A stretch of DNA of 64,000 bases from Microbacterium foliorum (GCF_006385575.1 NZ_CP041040.1:806001-870000); one strand, 5' to 3'; counted from the first letter of the stretch, positions 1-9,688 are shown. Notes: generated from the letters alone by a model not told the origin. Numbers and translations: made by a program.

Positions 1-552
1 ATCGGTCTGAGCGCCTGCGCTCCCGATCCCGTGAACGATTCGTTCCTGAGCGGTGACAACCCCGGTTATGTCGCGGCCGACGGAGCGATCGTCGAGATCC
101 CGGTCGCCGAGCGCGGTGAACCCGTCGTCGACTTCGGCGGCGTGACCGAGAACGGCGACGACTTCAGCAGCTCCGAGCTTGCGGGCAAGGTGACGGTCGT
201 CAACTTCTGGTACGCCGGCTGCGCACCGTGTCGCCTCGAGGCGGAAGACCTCGAGAGCGTGTGGCAGGAGCACGGCGGAGACGACGTCGCCTTCCTGGGG
301 ATCAACACCCGTGATCAGGCCGACACCGCCAAGGCGTTCTCGGCGGAGTTCGGCGTGACCTACCCGAGTCTCATCGATGTCGACACCGCTGAGGCGAAGC
401 TCGCCTTCGCATCGTCGGTGCCGATCCAGGCGACCCCGACCACTCTCGTGCTCGACAAGCAGGGCCGGGTCGCCGCCCGGATCATCGGGCCGATCGACGG
501 CACCTCGATCCTTTCGACGCTCGTCAAGGACGCGCTCGCGGAGGACTCGTGA
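1..552 (+). CDS. resA: ResA/CcsX-like thioredoxin-fold lipoprotein, 5' end outside window
   Basis: The frame is open from base 1, so the start codon lies upstream. The first visible residues hold a lipobox (Leu3-Ser-Ala-Cys6), so the protein should be anchored by lipid on the outer face of the membrane. A thioredoxin fold follows, with WYAGCAPC giving the redox pair Cys74/Cys77 of the visible part, and a cis-proline segment (ATPTTLVLD) near the end. In system II cytochrome c maturation this protein reduces the haem-binding cysteines of apocytochrome c. It is followed after 16 bases by ccdA, its expected electron donor, and then by resB and ccsB, which fixes the role well. Confidence 0.9.
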   Translation: MGLSACAPDPVNDSFLSGDNPGYVAADGAIVEIPVAERGEPVVDFGGVTENGDDFSSSELAGKVTVVNFWYAGCAPCRLEAEDLESVWQEHGGDDVAFLGINTRDQADTAKAFSAEFGVTYPSLIDVDTAEAKLAFASSVPIQATPTTLVLDKQGRVAARIIGPIDGTSILSTLVKDALAEDS

Positions 553-568
553 GTCTCTCGGGAGCGGC

Positions 569-1348
569 GTGAACCCCGAAGCCATCATCGGATCGGGAGC
601 CCTCTGGCTCGCGATCCCCGTCGCGATGCTCGCCGGCCTCGTCTCCTTCCTGTCGCCGTGCGTGCTGCCGTTGGTGCCCGGCTACCTCGGGTTCCTCGGG
701 GGAGCCGTCGCCCCTCGCCGCGCGGCGAACACCACGGACGGCACCGCCGTCTCGACGGTCGAGGCTCCCGCCCGCAGTCGACTCGTCCTCGGTGTGCTGC
801 TCTTCATCCTGGGTTTCACCCTCGTCTTCATCCTCTACACGGTGCTCAGCGGCACGTTCGGCGTCTTCTTCATCCGCTGGGGTGACCTGATCACTCGCAT
901 CCTCGGAGTCTTCATCATCGTCATGGGCCTGATCTTCCTGGGCGCCTTCGGGTTCGCGCAGCGCGAGATCCGATTCCACGTCGACTCCAAGGTGGGCATC
1001 ATCGGCGCACCGCTGCTGGGAATCGCGCTCGGAATCGGCTGGGCTCCGTGCATGGGGCCGACGCTCGGCGCGATCATCGCTCTCTCGTTCAACGCCGGCG
1101 ATCCGGTGCGCGCCGGATTCCTCGGCCTCGCCTACTCGCTGGGCCTCGGCATCCCGTTCCTGCTCGTCGCCCTCGGTTTCGGGTGGGCCACGAAGACGGT
1201 CGGGTTCCTCCGTCGCCACATCCGCATCGTGAACATCATCGGCGGCGTGCTGCTGATCGTCCTCGGCGTGCTGATGGTGACCGGGCTCTGGACCGACATC
1301 ATGTCGCGACTCACGGTGGTGATCGGCAGTGTCCCCCTCCCGTTCTGA
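569..1348 (+). CDS. ccdA: CcdA-family thiol-disulfide transmembrane electron carrier
   Basis: A 259-residue membrane protein that carries reducing power from cytoplasmic thioredoxin across the membrane to the ResA-like protein encoded just upstream. The first helix has the family motif FLSPCVLPLVPGY (Cys31) and a later helix has GWAPCMGP (Cys161); these two cysteines are the redox pair of the family. About six hydrophobic segments are visible. I chose the GTG at 569 because a GGGAG sequence lies just before it; the open frame extends further upstream but overlaps resA with no family similarity. The gene belongs to the resA-ccdA-resB-ccsB operon. Confidence 0.92.
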   Translation: MNPEAIIGSGALWLAIPVAMLAGLVSFLSPCVLPLVPGYLGFLGGAVAPRRAANTTDGTAVSTVEAPARSRLVLGVLLFILGFTLVFILYTVLSGTFGVFFIRWGDLITRILGVFIIVMGLIFLGAFGFAQREIRFHVDSKVGIIGAPLLGIALGIGWAPCMGPTLGAIIALSFNAGDPVRAGFLGLAYSLGLGIPFLLVALGFGWATKTVGFLRRHIRIVNIIGGVLLIVLGVLMVTGLWTDIMSRLTVVIGSVPLPF

Positions 1349-1376
1349 TGAGAACACGACGCATCGGAAGGATGAC

Positions 1377-3161
1377 GTGAGCAGCACAACCGAGAGGTCC
1401 AGCGATCCGCTGCGGCCGTCAGACCACGTCGACGGCGAGGAGTCGATCACCCAGCCGCGCCTCGGCTTCGTGGGCTGGCTGCGCTGGGGCTGGCGTCAGC
1501 TGACCTCGATGCGCACCGCGCTGATCCTGCTGCTCGTGCTCGCGATCGCCGCGATCCCCGGCTCGATCTTCCCTCAGCGGATGGCCGACCCCAACGGCGT
1601 CACGGAGTGGGAGCGCAACAACCCCGATCTGTTCCCGGTGCTCGACTCGCTGAAGCTGTTCGACGTCTATCTGTCGCCGTGGTTCTCGGCGATCTACCTG
1701 CTGCTGTTCGCCTCGCTGGTCGGCTGCGTGATCCCGCGCATCCGGCACCACGCCAAGGCGCTGCAGGCGAGGCCGCCCCGCACTCCCGCACGACTGAAGC
1801 GGCTCGCCGACTTCCGCGCTGTCGAGCGCGCCTCGACGGACGCGCCCGCCGACGCTGCGACGACGATCGACATCGCGACGAAACAGCTCAAGGCTCTCGG
1901 ATACCGCGTGGAGCGCTACGACTCGGGGCGCACCTCGTCGGTGTCGGCCGAGCGCGGCTACTGGCGCGAGACCGGCAACCTTCTCTTCCACCTGGCCCTC
2001 GTCGGCGTGCTGATCACCGTGGGCGTCGGGGGCGGGTTCGCCTACACCGGCCAGCGAGTGCTGGTCGAGGGTGAGACGTTCGCCAACACGCTGCTCGACT
2101 ACGACTCGATGAACCGCGGCCGGTTCGTCAGCGACGGCGCCCTCGCGCCGTACTCGATGCGCCTCGACAGCTTCGACGTCACCTACCAGCCCTTCGGCGA
2201 GCCCGGCTCCGGTCAGGCGGGCGACTTCTCGGCCAACGTCACAGTGCAGGAGAACGGCGAGGAGCGCACCGGCTCGGTCAAGGTCAACGAGCCTCTCGGC
2301 GTCGCCGACGACAACGTCTTCCTGCTCGGCAACGGGTATGCCCCGACGATCACGGTGCGCGACCCCGACGGGGAGGTCGTGTTCACGAACAGCACGCCGT
2401 TCCTGCCGCAGGACAACAACATGACCTCTCTCGGTGTCATCAAGATCCCCGACGGGCTCAGCGAGCAGATCGGCCTCGTCGGCTTCTTCTATCCGACAAC
2501 GGGTGTGCTCGACACCGGTGCGTTCTTCTCGGGCTTCGGCGATCTGACCAACCCGACCCTCACGCTCGACGTGTACACGGGCGATCTGGGCATCAACGAG
2601 GGCGTGCCGCGTTCGGTCTACGTGCTCGACACCTCGGACATGACGAAGGTGACCGGACGCACGACCGATCTCGAGTCGATCGAGCTGGCCCCCGGGGACA
2701 CGGCCGACCTGCCGAACGGACTCGGAACCGTGACCTTCGAAGACGAGTCGCCGGCAGGGGCCACCGACGCCTCGCAGTCGGTCAAGCGCTTCGCCTCGCT
2801 GCAGATCCACCGCGACGCGTCGGGGCCGTGGGTTCTCGGCTTCGCGCTCCTCGCGCTCGGCGGACTCATGCTCGCCCTGTTCATCCCTCGGCGCCGAGTG
2901 TGGGTCAAGGCGACGGCAGATGGTGGCGTCGTCTCCCTCGAGTATGCGGGTCTCGCACGCGGCGAGGATCCGACTCTCGCCACGGCTGTCGACGACCTCG
3001 TCGCCGGTCACGCGCGTCTGATGGACGCGGCGGGAGTGACGACAGCGGTCGAGGCGCCGGAGCCGACCGACATCGACTCCGACCAGGCTGAGACGGCGTC
3101 CGAGAACGTCCGCGAGGGTGACCCCGAACGCCCCGCATCCGACACCCCGAAAGTAGACTGA
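1377..3161 (+). CDS. resB: ResB-like cytochrome c biogenesis protein
   Basis: A 594-residue protein of the ResB/Ccs1 family, the partner of CcsB in the haem-delivery and ligation complex of system II. Hydrophobic segments are visible near residues 30-50, 85-105 and 195-220. A large extracytoplasmic domain follows, then a final membrane segment near residues 480-500 and an acidic cytoplasmic tail. I prefer the GTG at 1377, preceded by GGAAGG at good spacing, over an in-frame GTG at 1329 that would overlap ccdA. The tail ends with many Glu and Asp residues. Its place between ccdA and ccsB is the usual actinobacterial order. Confidence 0.9.
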   Translation: MSSTTERSSDPLRPSDHVDGEESITQPRLGFVGWLRWGWRQLTSMRTALILLLVLAIAAIPGSIFPQRMADPNGVTEWERNNPDLFPVLDSLKLFDVYLSPWFSAIYLLLFASLVGCVIPRIRHHAKALQARPPRTPARLKRLADFRAVERASTDAPADAATTIDIATKQLKALGYRVERYDSGRTSSVSAERGYWRETGNLLFHLALVGVLITVGVGGGFAYTGQRVLVEGETFANTLLDYDSMNRGRFVSDGALAPYSMRLDSFDVTYQPFGEPGSGQAGDFSANVTVQENGEERTGSVKVNEPLGVADDNVFLLGNGYAPTITVRDPDGEVVFTNSTPFLPQDNNMTSLGVIKIPDGLSEQIGLVGFFYPTTGVLDTGAFFSGFGDLTNPTLTLDVYTGDLGINEGVPRSVYVLDTSDMTKVTGRTTDLESIELAPGDTADLPNGLGTVTFEDESPAGATDASQSVKRFASLQIHRDASGPWVLGFALLALGGLMLALFIPRRRVWVKATADGGVVSLEYAGLARGEDPTLATAVDDLVAGHARLMDAAGVTTAVEAPEPTDIDSDQAETASENVREGDPERPASDTPKVD

Positions 3162-3165
3162 CACC

Positions 3166-4152
3166 ATGTTCGATCTCGAAGTGATCTCGCCGATCCTGCT
3201 GTGGACGGCGATCGCGATCTACGCTGCGGCCTTCGTGGCCTACGCCTTCGACCTCGCCCGCCGGTCGCAGCTGTCCGCCGATGCGGCGAGCGTGCGGGAG
3301 TTCGAACTCGTCGGTGCCGGAGCGAGTGCGCGCGGTGCCAAGGGAGCGAAGGGTGCCTCGGCATCCGACTCCGTGGTCGCCCCGCAGCGTTTCGTGATGG
3401 CTCGCATCGGCACCTCGCTCACCGTGCTCGCCTTCATCTTCCACCTCGCCGCCACGCTCACGCGCGGTTTCGCGGCCGGGCGGGTGCCCTGGGCCAACCT
3501 CTACGAGTTCGCGATGATGGGCACGCTGCTGATCGTCGCGGTGTTCCTCGCGGTTCTGACGCGCATCGATCTGCGCTTCCTCGGCACGTTCATCACCGGT
3601 CTCGTCGTCGTGCTGCTGGGGCTCTCAGCCACGAACTTCTACGTCGAGGTGTCGCCTCTGATGGACCCGCTCAAGAGCGTGTGGCTGGTGATCCACGTCT
3701 TCGTGGCATCCCTCGGCACCGCGTTCTTCGCCCTGGCGTTCGCGCTGTCGGTGATCCAGCTGATGCAGTCCCGCCGCGAGCGGCTGATCTCCGAGGGAGC
3801 CGAGAAGACCGGTCCAGGCTTCCTGCGCACCTTCCCCGGGTCGGAGCGCCTCGAGAGCATGGCCTACCGCTTCACGATCATCGGGTTCATCCTCTGGACG
3901 TTCACCCTCATCGCCGGTTCGATCTGGGCCTATTACGCGTGGAGCCGCTTCTGGGGCTTCGACGTCAAGGAGACGTGGACCTTCGTGATCTGGGTGCTCT
4001 ACGCGGGGTACATCCACGCTCGTGCGACGCGCGGTTGGCGCGGCAACCCGTCGGCCTGGCTGGCGATCGTGGGCTTCTCGGCCGTGCTGTTCAACTTCAC
4101 GATCGTCAACGTGTTCTTCAAGGGTCTGCACGCGTATTCGGGCCTCAGCTGA
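3166..4152 (+). CDS. ccsB: CcsB/CcsA-like haem handling protein for cytochrome c maturation
   Basis: A 328-residue polytopic membrane protein. It carries a tryptophan-rich haem-binding segment (SIWAYYAWSRFWGFDVKETW) ending in the family signature DVKETW. Histidines that could serve as haem ligands sit in IFHL, VIHV and GLHAY. With ResB it forms the system II cytochrome c synthetase. The ATG lies four bases after the resB stop. No good ribosome-binding site is visible, but TAGACT ends exactly six bases before the ATG, so an extra internal leaderless promoter is possible. The gene closes the cytochrome c operon and faces a convergent gene 15 bases away. Confidence 0.92.
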   Translation: MFDLEVISPILLWTAIAIYAAAFVAYAFDLARRSQLSADAASVREFELVGAGASARGAKGAKGASASDSVVAPQRFVMARIGTSLTVLAFIFHLAATLTRGFAAGRVPWANLYEFAMMGTLLIVAVFLAVLTRIDLRFLGTFITGLVVVLLGLSATNFYVEVSPLMDPLKSVWLVIHVFVASLGTAFFALAFALSVIQLMQSRRERLISEGAEKTGPGFLRTFPGSERLESMAYRFTIIGFILWTFTLIAGSIWAYYAWSRFWGFDVKETWTFVIWVLYAGYIHARATRGWRGNPSAWLAIVGFSAVLFNFTIVNVFFKGLHAYSGLS

Positions 4153-4167
4153 GCGCCCGAGCGGACC

Positions 4168-4764
4168 TCATCTGAACGAGCGCAGTCCGAACGGGATCAC
4201 TTCGGAGTGCTCGACGCCGTCTTCGTACCAGACGAGCTCGGCCTCGCTGATGGTCTCGGCGGGGCGCGAGCTGAGCGAGCGACGGGATTTGTGCGACAGC
4301 TCGGTCCACGCCGCGGGTGCGAGCGTCTTCGCGTAGATCACCGACAGGTGGAACGTCCAGTCCTCCGTGCTGCGCTCGTCCAATCGACGGAAGTCGGTTG
4401 CCTCGAGAGCCTCACTGAGATTCGCGTAGGCCGACACGAGCGACGGGGTTCGTCTCAGGCGCAGGATGACGACCTGCCACGGAGCCGGGAACACGTCGAC
4501 GGCCTCGGCGACGACCTCGATCGGGCGCTGCGCCACCGCCCATTCGCGGATCAGGGCGAGCAGGTCTTCCCGACGCTCGGGCTCGTGGAATGCGCGGAGC
4601 GTGACGTGCTCGGTGTGCGGGTGCGGAGCGTCCATCCGGCCGAGGGCCGACCTCTGCTCTGCCCGGTAGACGTCCGACACCGCTCTCGTCGGGCGCAGCA
4701 CGAGATACTGCTGCCCCTCGAGTGACTCGAGCTGGGCGGGAGAGGTCATGAACGGGCGACGCAT
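4168..4764 (-). CDS. 2H phosphoesterase / 2'-5' RNA ligase-like protein
   Basis: A 198-residue protein with the two histidine motifs of the 2H phosphoesterase superfamily: HVTL in the N-terminal half and HLSV in the C-terminal half. Members hydrolyse or form 2',5' or cyclic phosphodiester bonds in RNA or nucleotides; the substrate here cannot be read from the sequence. I chose the ATG at 4764 rather than the in-frame ATG at 4749 because TACGAT stands six bases before it, the spacing seen before many starts in this window; neither has a convincing ribosome-binding site. The gene is single and converges on ccsB. Confidence 0.75.
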   Translation of the reverse strand: MRRPFMTSPAQLESLEGQQYLVLRPTRAVSDVYRAEQRSALGRMDAPHPHTEHVTLRAFHEPERREDLLALIREWAVAQRPIEVVAEAVDVFPAPWQVVILRLRRTPSLVSAYANLSEALEATDFRRLDERSTEDWTFHLSVIYAKTLAPAAWTELSHKSRRSLSSRPAETISEAELVWYEDGVEHSEVIPFGLRSFR

Positions 4765-4814
4765 CTTCTGATCGTACGTGCGTGGGGCCGTGTGCGAATA
4801 CCGCCTGTGCCCCG

Positions 4815-4850
4815 GCGGGCACGACTTCGGACGTGGACGACGACGCGCCG
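4815..4850 (+). repeat. Candidate dispersed intergenic repeat, copy 1
   Basis: This 36-base stretch matches 44753-44788 at 30 of 36 positions without gaps. Shared blocks are GCGGGCAC, ACTTCGGA and CGACGCGCCG. Both copies lie between genes and close to a transcription terminator. The function is unknown, and two copies are too few to prove a repeat family. Confidence 0.4.
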
Positions 4851-4876
4851 CGAATCGAGAACGAGTCGCGGCGCGT
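4843..4876 (-). terminator. Hairpin terminator after the MMPL-YhgE operon
   Basis: Eleven-base arms (ACGCGCCGCGA and its exact complement) around a 12-base loop, located about 50 bases past the stop codon of the YhgE gene on the minus strand. There is no T-tract, which is common in high-GC actinobacteria. Confidence 0.55.
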
Positions 4877-4925
4877 AGGCGGGTGTGGTCCGAAGCCGTG
4901 CCCGCGCGCGGTGCCGGAGAGACGC

Positions 4926-6890
4926 TCAGGCGGTCGCCAGAGCCGCTCTCACCGACGTCGTGCGACGCAGGGCGACCGCGACGGTCGTCGCGACGAGTGA
5001 GAGCACCGCCCACACGATGAGGCCGGCGGCTGCGCCTCCGTTCGCGGCGATCAGTCCGTCGAACGCGGGGGCGGTGGGCAGGGAGGCACCGAGATCCGCG
5101 AGCCAGCCGGGCACCGTCGAGATCAGCCCGGTCGCGATCGCCAGCACCCCGACGAGCGTGCTGATCCAGCGACCGATGCCGCCGAAGACGGCGACGAGCG
5201 CCTGGTTCACAGCGGCGAAGACGACGCCGGCGAGCACGGCGATACCGGCGAACGCCCACCAGGTCGCGGCATCGTAGCTCGCGACGAACTGCACGATCAG
5301 GGAGACCAGCAGGCCCTGAGCGGCGCCGATGGCGGCGACCGGAGCGAAGGCGCGCAGCGCGAGTCCCGCAGATGAGCGTCGCGACGTGAGAGTGCGCGCG
5401 GTGTGCGCGCGCATCACGAGGAACGAGGCGAGAGCGCCGAACCACAGCACCACTGCCGTGAGCAGCGGGATCGCGGTCGGACCGAAGATCGTGGCACCAT
5501 CGGCGCCCTTCGACGCCACAGGGTCGGCGATCACCGAGGCGAGCGAGGTCGACTCGGAGTCGCTGAACGAGGGGAGGGACTCGGATGCCGTGCGCAGGCC
5601 CCCGGCGAGATCACCCGTTCCGGTGGCGAGGGTGTCGAGGCCGGTCGCGAGCTCGGAGGCGCCGGTCGCGAGCTCGGTCGTCCCGTCGGACAGCTGAACG
5701 GCTCCGGTCGACAGTGCTCGGGCACCGGCAGCGGACTCGTCGAGACCTTGGGACGCCAGCTGGTTCAGGCCGTCCGCGAGGCTCGTCGCGCCGGCGCCTG
5801 CGTCACCGAGCTGGGTCGCGAGGGTCGTGAACGCGCCGGGAAGAGTCGCGATCTGCGGTTCGACGGCCGTGAGATACCCCGATGCGGTTCCCGCTGCTTT
5901 GGCGGCTGCTCCTGCGTTCGCGGCCTCGGTCGCGAGCTGAGCACACAGCTCTCCCGAGACGGCAGGATCGCAGCTCGCTGCCATCGTGCCAAGCGTCTGC
6001 GCGAGGCTCGCGGTCTTCGTCGCGGCGTCGGTCGCGGCATCGGTTCCGGTCGCGACGGCCCCCACGAGCGCGGGCATCTGCCCTGCCTGGGTGTTCAGCT
6101 CCGTCGCCCCTGCGGTCAGTCCGGTGCCGATCTGACTCGCGCCGCCCGCAGCCTCGCGGGTCTTCGTCGCGAGCGTGTCGAGCCCGGAGGCGAGCGACGA
6201 GGCGCCGTTTCCGAGTTCGGTGGCGCCAGAGGCGAGCTGTGTCGCCCCGTCGGGGATCGCGGCCGCGCCCGTCGCTGCATCGCGTGCACCGGTGGCCAGC
6301 TGGGCGGCGCCGTCGGCGGCCTCTCCGATCTGATCGCCGATCGTGGTGAAGCCGACGAGGATGTTCTCGGTGGTGGCCTCCGACAGCAGCGTGCCCATGC
6401 TCGAGGCGGCGACATTCGCGATCTGACTCGTGATGAGGTCGTCGGCGACGAGCCCGTCGTCCGGCGTGGTGACCTGGATGGTCGCCTGCTCGGCGTCACC
6501 TCCGCCGTCTGAGATCGCCTGCCCTGCCGAGGTCGCGGCGGCCGAGAACTCCTCGGGGATCGTGATGACGGCCTGATATGACCCGTCAGCGAGCCCGTCT
6601 GCCGCGTCATCCTCGTTCGAGATCACCCAGGTGAGGTTGGAGTCGAGGTCGTCCGATCCTTCGACGAGTCCTGACGCGAGCTGTCGACCCAGCGGCGTCA
6701 GCTGTCCGTCGATCTCCACGGGCTCGTCGAGGTTGACGATCGCGGCGGTCATCGAGTCGAGGCGCTCGGTCGGGTTCTGCAGTGCGGCGACCAGGATGCC
6801 GCCCACGGCCGCGGGCAGCAGCACGACGCCGAGGATGGTCAGCCACGTGATGGGCTTGCGCGAGCGGGCGCGTTCGATGGGGAGGGTCAT
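4926..6890 (-). CDS. YhgE/Pip-family membrane protein
   Basis: A 654-residue protein with the YhgE/Pip layout: one N-terminal membrane helix (about residues 16-37), a long Ala/Gly/Thr-rich extracytoplasmic region with heptad-like ATGA and ASGL repeats, and about five helices in the last 180 residues. The family is related to ABC-2 type permeases and to phage infection protein, and is often encoded beside exporters; the cargo is not known. Its ATG overlaps the stop codon of the upstream MMPL gene by four bases, so the two are translationally coupled. A hairpin follows. I infer it works with the MMPL protein under the divergent TetR regulator. Confidence 0.85.
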   Translation of the reverse strand: MTLPIERARSRKPITWLTILGVVLLPAAVGGILVAALQNPTERLDSMTAAIVNLDEPVEIDGQLTPLGRQLASGLVEGSDDLDSNLTWVISNEDDAADGLADGSYQAVITIPEEFSAAATSAGQAISDGGGDAEQATIQVTTPDDGLVADDLITSQIANVAASSMGTLLSEATTENILVGFTTIGDQIGEAADGAAQLATGARDAATGAAAIPDGATQLASGATELGNGASSLASGLDTLATKTREAAGGASQIGTGLTAGATELNTQAGQMPALVGAVATGTDAATDAATKTASLAQTLGTMAASCDPAVSGELCAQLATEAANAGAAAKAAGTASGYLTAVEPQIATLPGAFTTLATQLGDAGAGATSLADGLNQLASQGLDESAAGARALSTGAVQLSDGTTELATGASELATGLDTLATGTGDLAGGLRTASESLPSFSDSESTSLASVIADPVASKGADGATIFGPTAIPLLTAVVLWFGALASFLVMRAHTARTLTSRRSSAGLALRAFAPVAAIGAAQGLLVSLIVQFVASYDAATWWAFAGIAVLAGVVFAAVNQALVAVFGGIGRWISTLVGVLAIATGLISTVPGWLADLGASLPTAPAFDGLIAANGGAAAGLIVWAVLSLVATTVAVALRRTTSVRAALATA

Positions 6891-9688
6891 GCGTTCACCT
6901 CGGTCGATTCGGTGGTGCCGTCCACGGTGCGGGGCACCGAGGACTCGGGTCGTGTCTGTGCTGCGGGTGCGTCGATATCGATCACGTCGGCGGGCGTGCG
7001 GCCGGCGTCTGCGAGGATCTCGAGGCCGATCTCGGCGTCAAGCGCAGTGAGCAGGATCGCGGTCGTGCTGCGGGAGTCCCGCAGTCGTGCGGCGAGCTGA
7101 TCGCGTTCGGGGCGCGAGAGCCGGTCGGCTGCGTCGATCACCACGAGCGCGGGCCGTCCGCGAAGCGCCTCGGAAAGGTCTGCCGACAGGCTTCCGGCAT
7201 CCGCGGTCATGACCGCTCCGACATGCGCGCGCACCCATGCCGCGCGTCCTGGAAGCAGATGGCCGGCGACGCGGAGACGTCCGTCGTCGGGAGTCGCACG
7301 GCCGGCGATCAACAGCGCCAGGGCACGCAGCGCGCCGGGGGACGAGCCGGTGAGCACAGCGGACCCGCCGGGGGAGAGGCGCAGGTGGAGGCCCGAGATG
7401 CCGGCATCCGTCACTGAGAGATCGTCGGCGGCCACGACCGAGTCGTCACCTGGCCATTCCGCCAGGTGACGCTCGCGTTCGACCGCCTCGCCCTCGATGT
7501 CGACGCTCGGAAGGATCTTCTCCAGCCACGCGGGGATCTCCCATGCACGCTCGCCGAGAATGGCCATGAGAGCGGGGATCAGCGTCATCCGCACCAGGAA
7601 CGCGTCGATCGCGATGCCGGCCGCGAGGCCCAGCGCGATGGGCTTGAGCGAGGAGTCGCCTTCGGGTACGAACGCCACGAACACGGCGAACATGATGAGT
7701 CCTGCAGCCGTGACGACCTTCGCAGACCCCGTGAAGCCGCTGCGCACGGCTCGCAGCGCCGCGGCGCGACGCGTGGCTCGGTCGGGGCGCTTCCCGTCGG
7801 GGTCGTGCACGAAGTCCTCGCGCATGCGCGACACCAGGAAGACCTGGTAGTCCATCGCCAGCCCGAACAGCACACCCATGAGGATGATCGGCATGAAGCT
7901 GATGATCGGGCCCACCTTGGCGACGTGCAGGGCATCGGCGAACCAGCCCCACTCGAACACCGCGCCGACGATGCCGAAGGCGGCCACGATCGAGAGCAGG
8001 TAGCCTGCGGCGGCGGTGATCGGCACCCAGAGCGAGCGGAACACGATCGTGAGCAGGATCAGCGAGAGACCGATCACGAAGATGCCGAAGGGCAGCAGCG
8101 CGTTGCCCAGTTGGTCGGAGATGTCGATGCCGACGGCGGTGAAGCCGGTGACCTTGAGGTCGATCCCGAACTCGTCGAGCCATTCGTCATGATGCGATCG
8201 CAGCTCGCGCACCAGGTCGGCCGTCGCGGGGTCGTCGGGTGCCGTCTCGGGGACGATCTGCACGATGCCGGTGTCGGCGGTCTCGTTCGGGGTCGCGAGG
8301 GCGACCTCCTTCACTCCGTCGATCTTGGCGACCTCGTCGCCGAGGTCTTCCATCAACGTGAGGGGGTCGGTCGAGGTGACGATCGTGCCCGTGAGGATCA
8401 TGGGTCCGTTGAAGCCGGGGCCGAACTCCTCGGCCACGAGGTCGTAGCTCTGCCGCGCCTCCGAGTCCTTCGGCAGCACGCCGGCGTTCGGCAGCGCGAG
8501 GTTCAGGCTCAGAGCAGGCACCGCGACGATGCCGAGGCCGATCACGACGGCGAGCGACACGAGAATCGGGCGCTTGGTCACGCCGGTCACCCAGCGCTCG
8601 CTGAATCGCACACGCGGAGCGGGAGCAGGCTTGCCCTTCTTCGCCTTCGGAGCCTTGCGCGGCCGGCCCGCCACCCGGCCCTTCATGAAGCCCAGGAATG
8701 CGGGGGTGAGCGTCACCGCGATCGCGACGGCGACCGCGACGGCGGCGGATGCCGCGATGCCCATGGTCGTCAGGAACGGGATGCCGGCGAAGCCGAGTCC
8801 GATCAGTGCGATCAGCACGGTCACACCGGCGAACACCACTGCGGAGCCGGCCGTGCCGACGGCGCGAGCAGTGGACTCCTCGGGGTCGACCCCCTCGCGC
8901 ACCTGGTCCTGGTGCCTGGCCATGATGAACAGCGCGTAGTCGATGCCGACCGCGAGGCCGAGCATGAGGGCGAGGAGAGGAGTGGTCGACGAGACCGTGG
9001 CGAAGGCGGTCGCGGCGAAGATCCCCGCCATCGAGATGCCCACGCCGAGCACCGCGGTGAGCAGCGGGAGCCCTGCGACGACGAACGATCGGAAGGTCAC
9101 GATCAGCACGAGCAGGGCGATGAGCAGGCCCACCGCCTCGGTCAGTGTGACACCGGGGATGGAAGTGGCGAACAGTTCGCCGCCGAGAGCGGTCTGGGAG
9201 CCGTCGGGGAGCTCGTCGGCGAGTTCGGCCACGACGGCGCGCAGGTCGTCCTGGGTCTCGTCCGAGACGTCGGACGCCTGACCGTCGAACTGCAGGCTGA
9301 TGATGCCCGCGGTCTCGTCGTCGTTGACCATGCCGCTGACCATCTCGTCGAACGGGGACGTCGCAGAGAGCACGGAGTCATCGAGATCGGCGAGCCGGTC
9401 GACAGCATCCTCGATGTCGGTCCGATACGCATCATCGGCGATCGAGTCGCCGTCCGCGGCGACCACGATGATCTGCGCGCTGGTTCCGCTGACCTGGGGG
9501 AAGGAGCGGTTGAGCTGCTCGAGACCCGCCTGGGATTCGGTCCCCGGGATCGAGAACGAGTTGTCCGTTCCTGCCCCGAGCACGAGCGCGCCGGCGCCGG
9601 CGATGCCGAGCGCGAGGAGCCAGGAGACGAGGACGCGCCACGGGTGCCGGTATGACCAGCGGCCGAGCGAGGACAGGAGTGTGGACAC
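6887..9688 (-). CDS. MMPL/RND-type exporter with a degenerate ABC-ATPase-like C-terminal domain
   Basis: A 933-residue protein. Residues 1 to about 720 form a normal MMPL transporter of the RND superfamily: an N-terminal helix, an extracytoplasmic loop, a helix bundle with the VGIDYALFIMARHQD segment, a cytoplasmic Lys/Arg-rich linker, and a second half with the same plan (LAMDYQVFLVSRM). Residues 726-933 form an extra cytoplasmic domain that resembles a shortened ABC ATPase. Its P-loop position reads GSSPGALR (781-788), with Leu where the essential Lys should be. The Walker B-like VVIDAAD lacks the catalytic Glu, and no signature motif is present. The GTG at 9688 has GAGGAG before it; longer frames would run into the divergent tetR gene. 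Substrate unknown. Confidence 0.85.
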   Translation of the reverse strand: MSTLLSSLGRWSYRHPWRVLVSWLLALGIAGAGALVLGAGTDNSFSIPGTESQAGLEQLNRSFPQVSGTSAQIIVVAADGDSIADDAYRTDIEDAVDRLADLDDSVLSATSPFDEMVSGMVNDDETAGIISLQFDGQASDVSDETQDDLRAVVAELADELPDGSQTALGGELFATSIPGVTLTEAVGLLIALLVLIVTFRSFVVAGLPLLTAVLGVGISMAGIFAATAFATVSSTTPLLALMLGLAVGIDYALFIMARHQDQVREGVDPEESTARAVGTAGSAVVFAGVTVLIALIGLGFAGIPFLTTMGIAASAAVAVAVAIAVTLTPAFLGFMKGRVAGRPRKAPKAKKGKPAPAPRVRFSERWVTGVTKRPILVSLAVVIGLGIVAVPALSLNLALPNAGVLPKDSEARQSYDLVAEEFGPGFNGPMILTGTIVTSTDPLTLMEDLGDEVAKIDGVKEVALATPNETADTGIVQIVPETAPDDPATADLVRELRSHHDEWLDEFGIDLKVTGFTAVGIDISDQLGNALLPFGIFVIGLSLILLTIVFRSLWVPITAAAGYLLSIVAAFGIVGAVFEWGWFADALHVAKVGPIISFMPIILMGVLFGLAMDYQVFLVSRMREDFVHDPDGKRPDRATRRAAALRAVRSGFTGSAKVVTAAGLIMFAVFVAFVPEGDSSLKPIALGLAAGIAIDAFLVRMTLIPALMAILGERAWEIPAWLEKILPSVDIEGEAVERERHLAEWPGDDSVVAADDLSVTDAGISGLHLRLSPGGSAVLTGSSPGALRALALLIAGRATPDDGRLRVAGHLLPGRAAWVRAHVGAVMTADAGSLSADLSEALRGRPALVVIDAADRLSRPERDQLAARLRDSRSTTAILLTALDAEIGLEILADAGRTPADVIDIDAPAAQTRPESSVPRTVDGTTESTEVNA

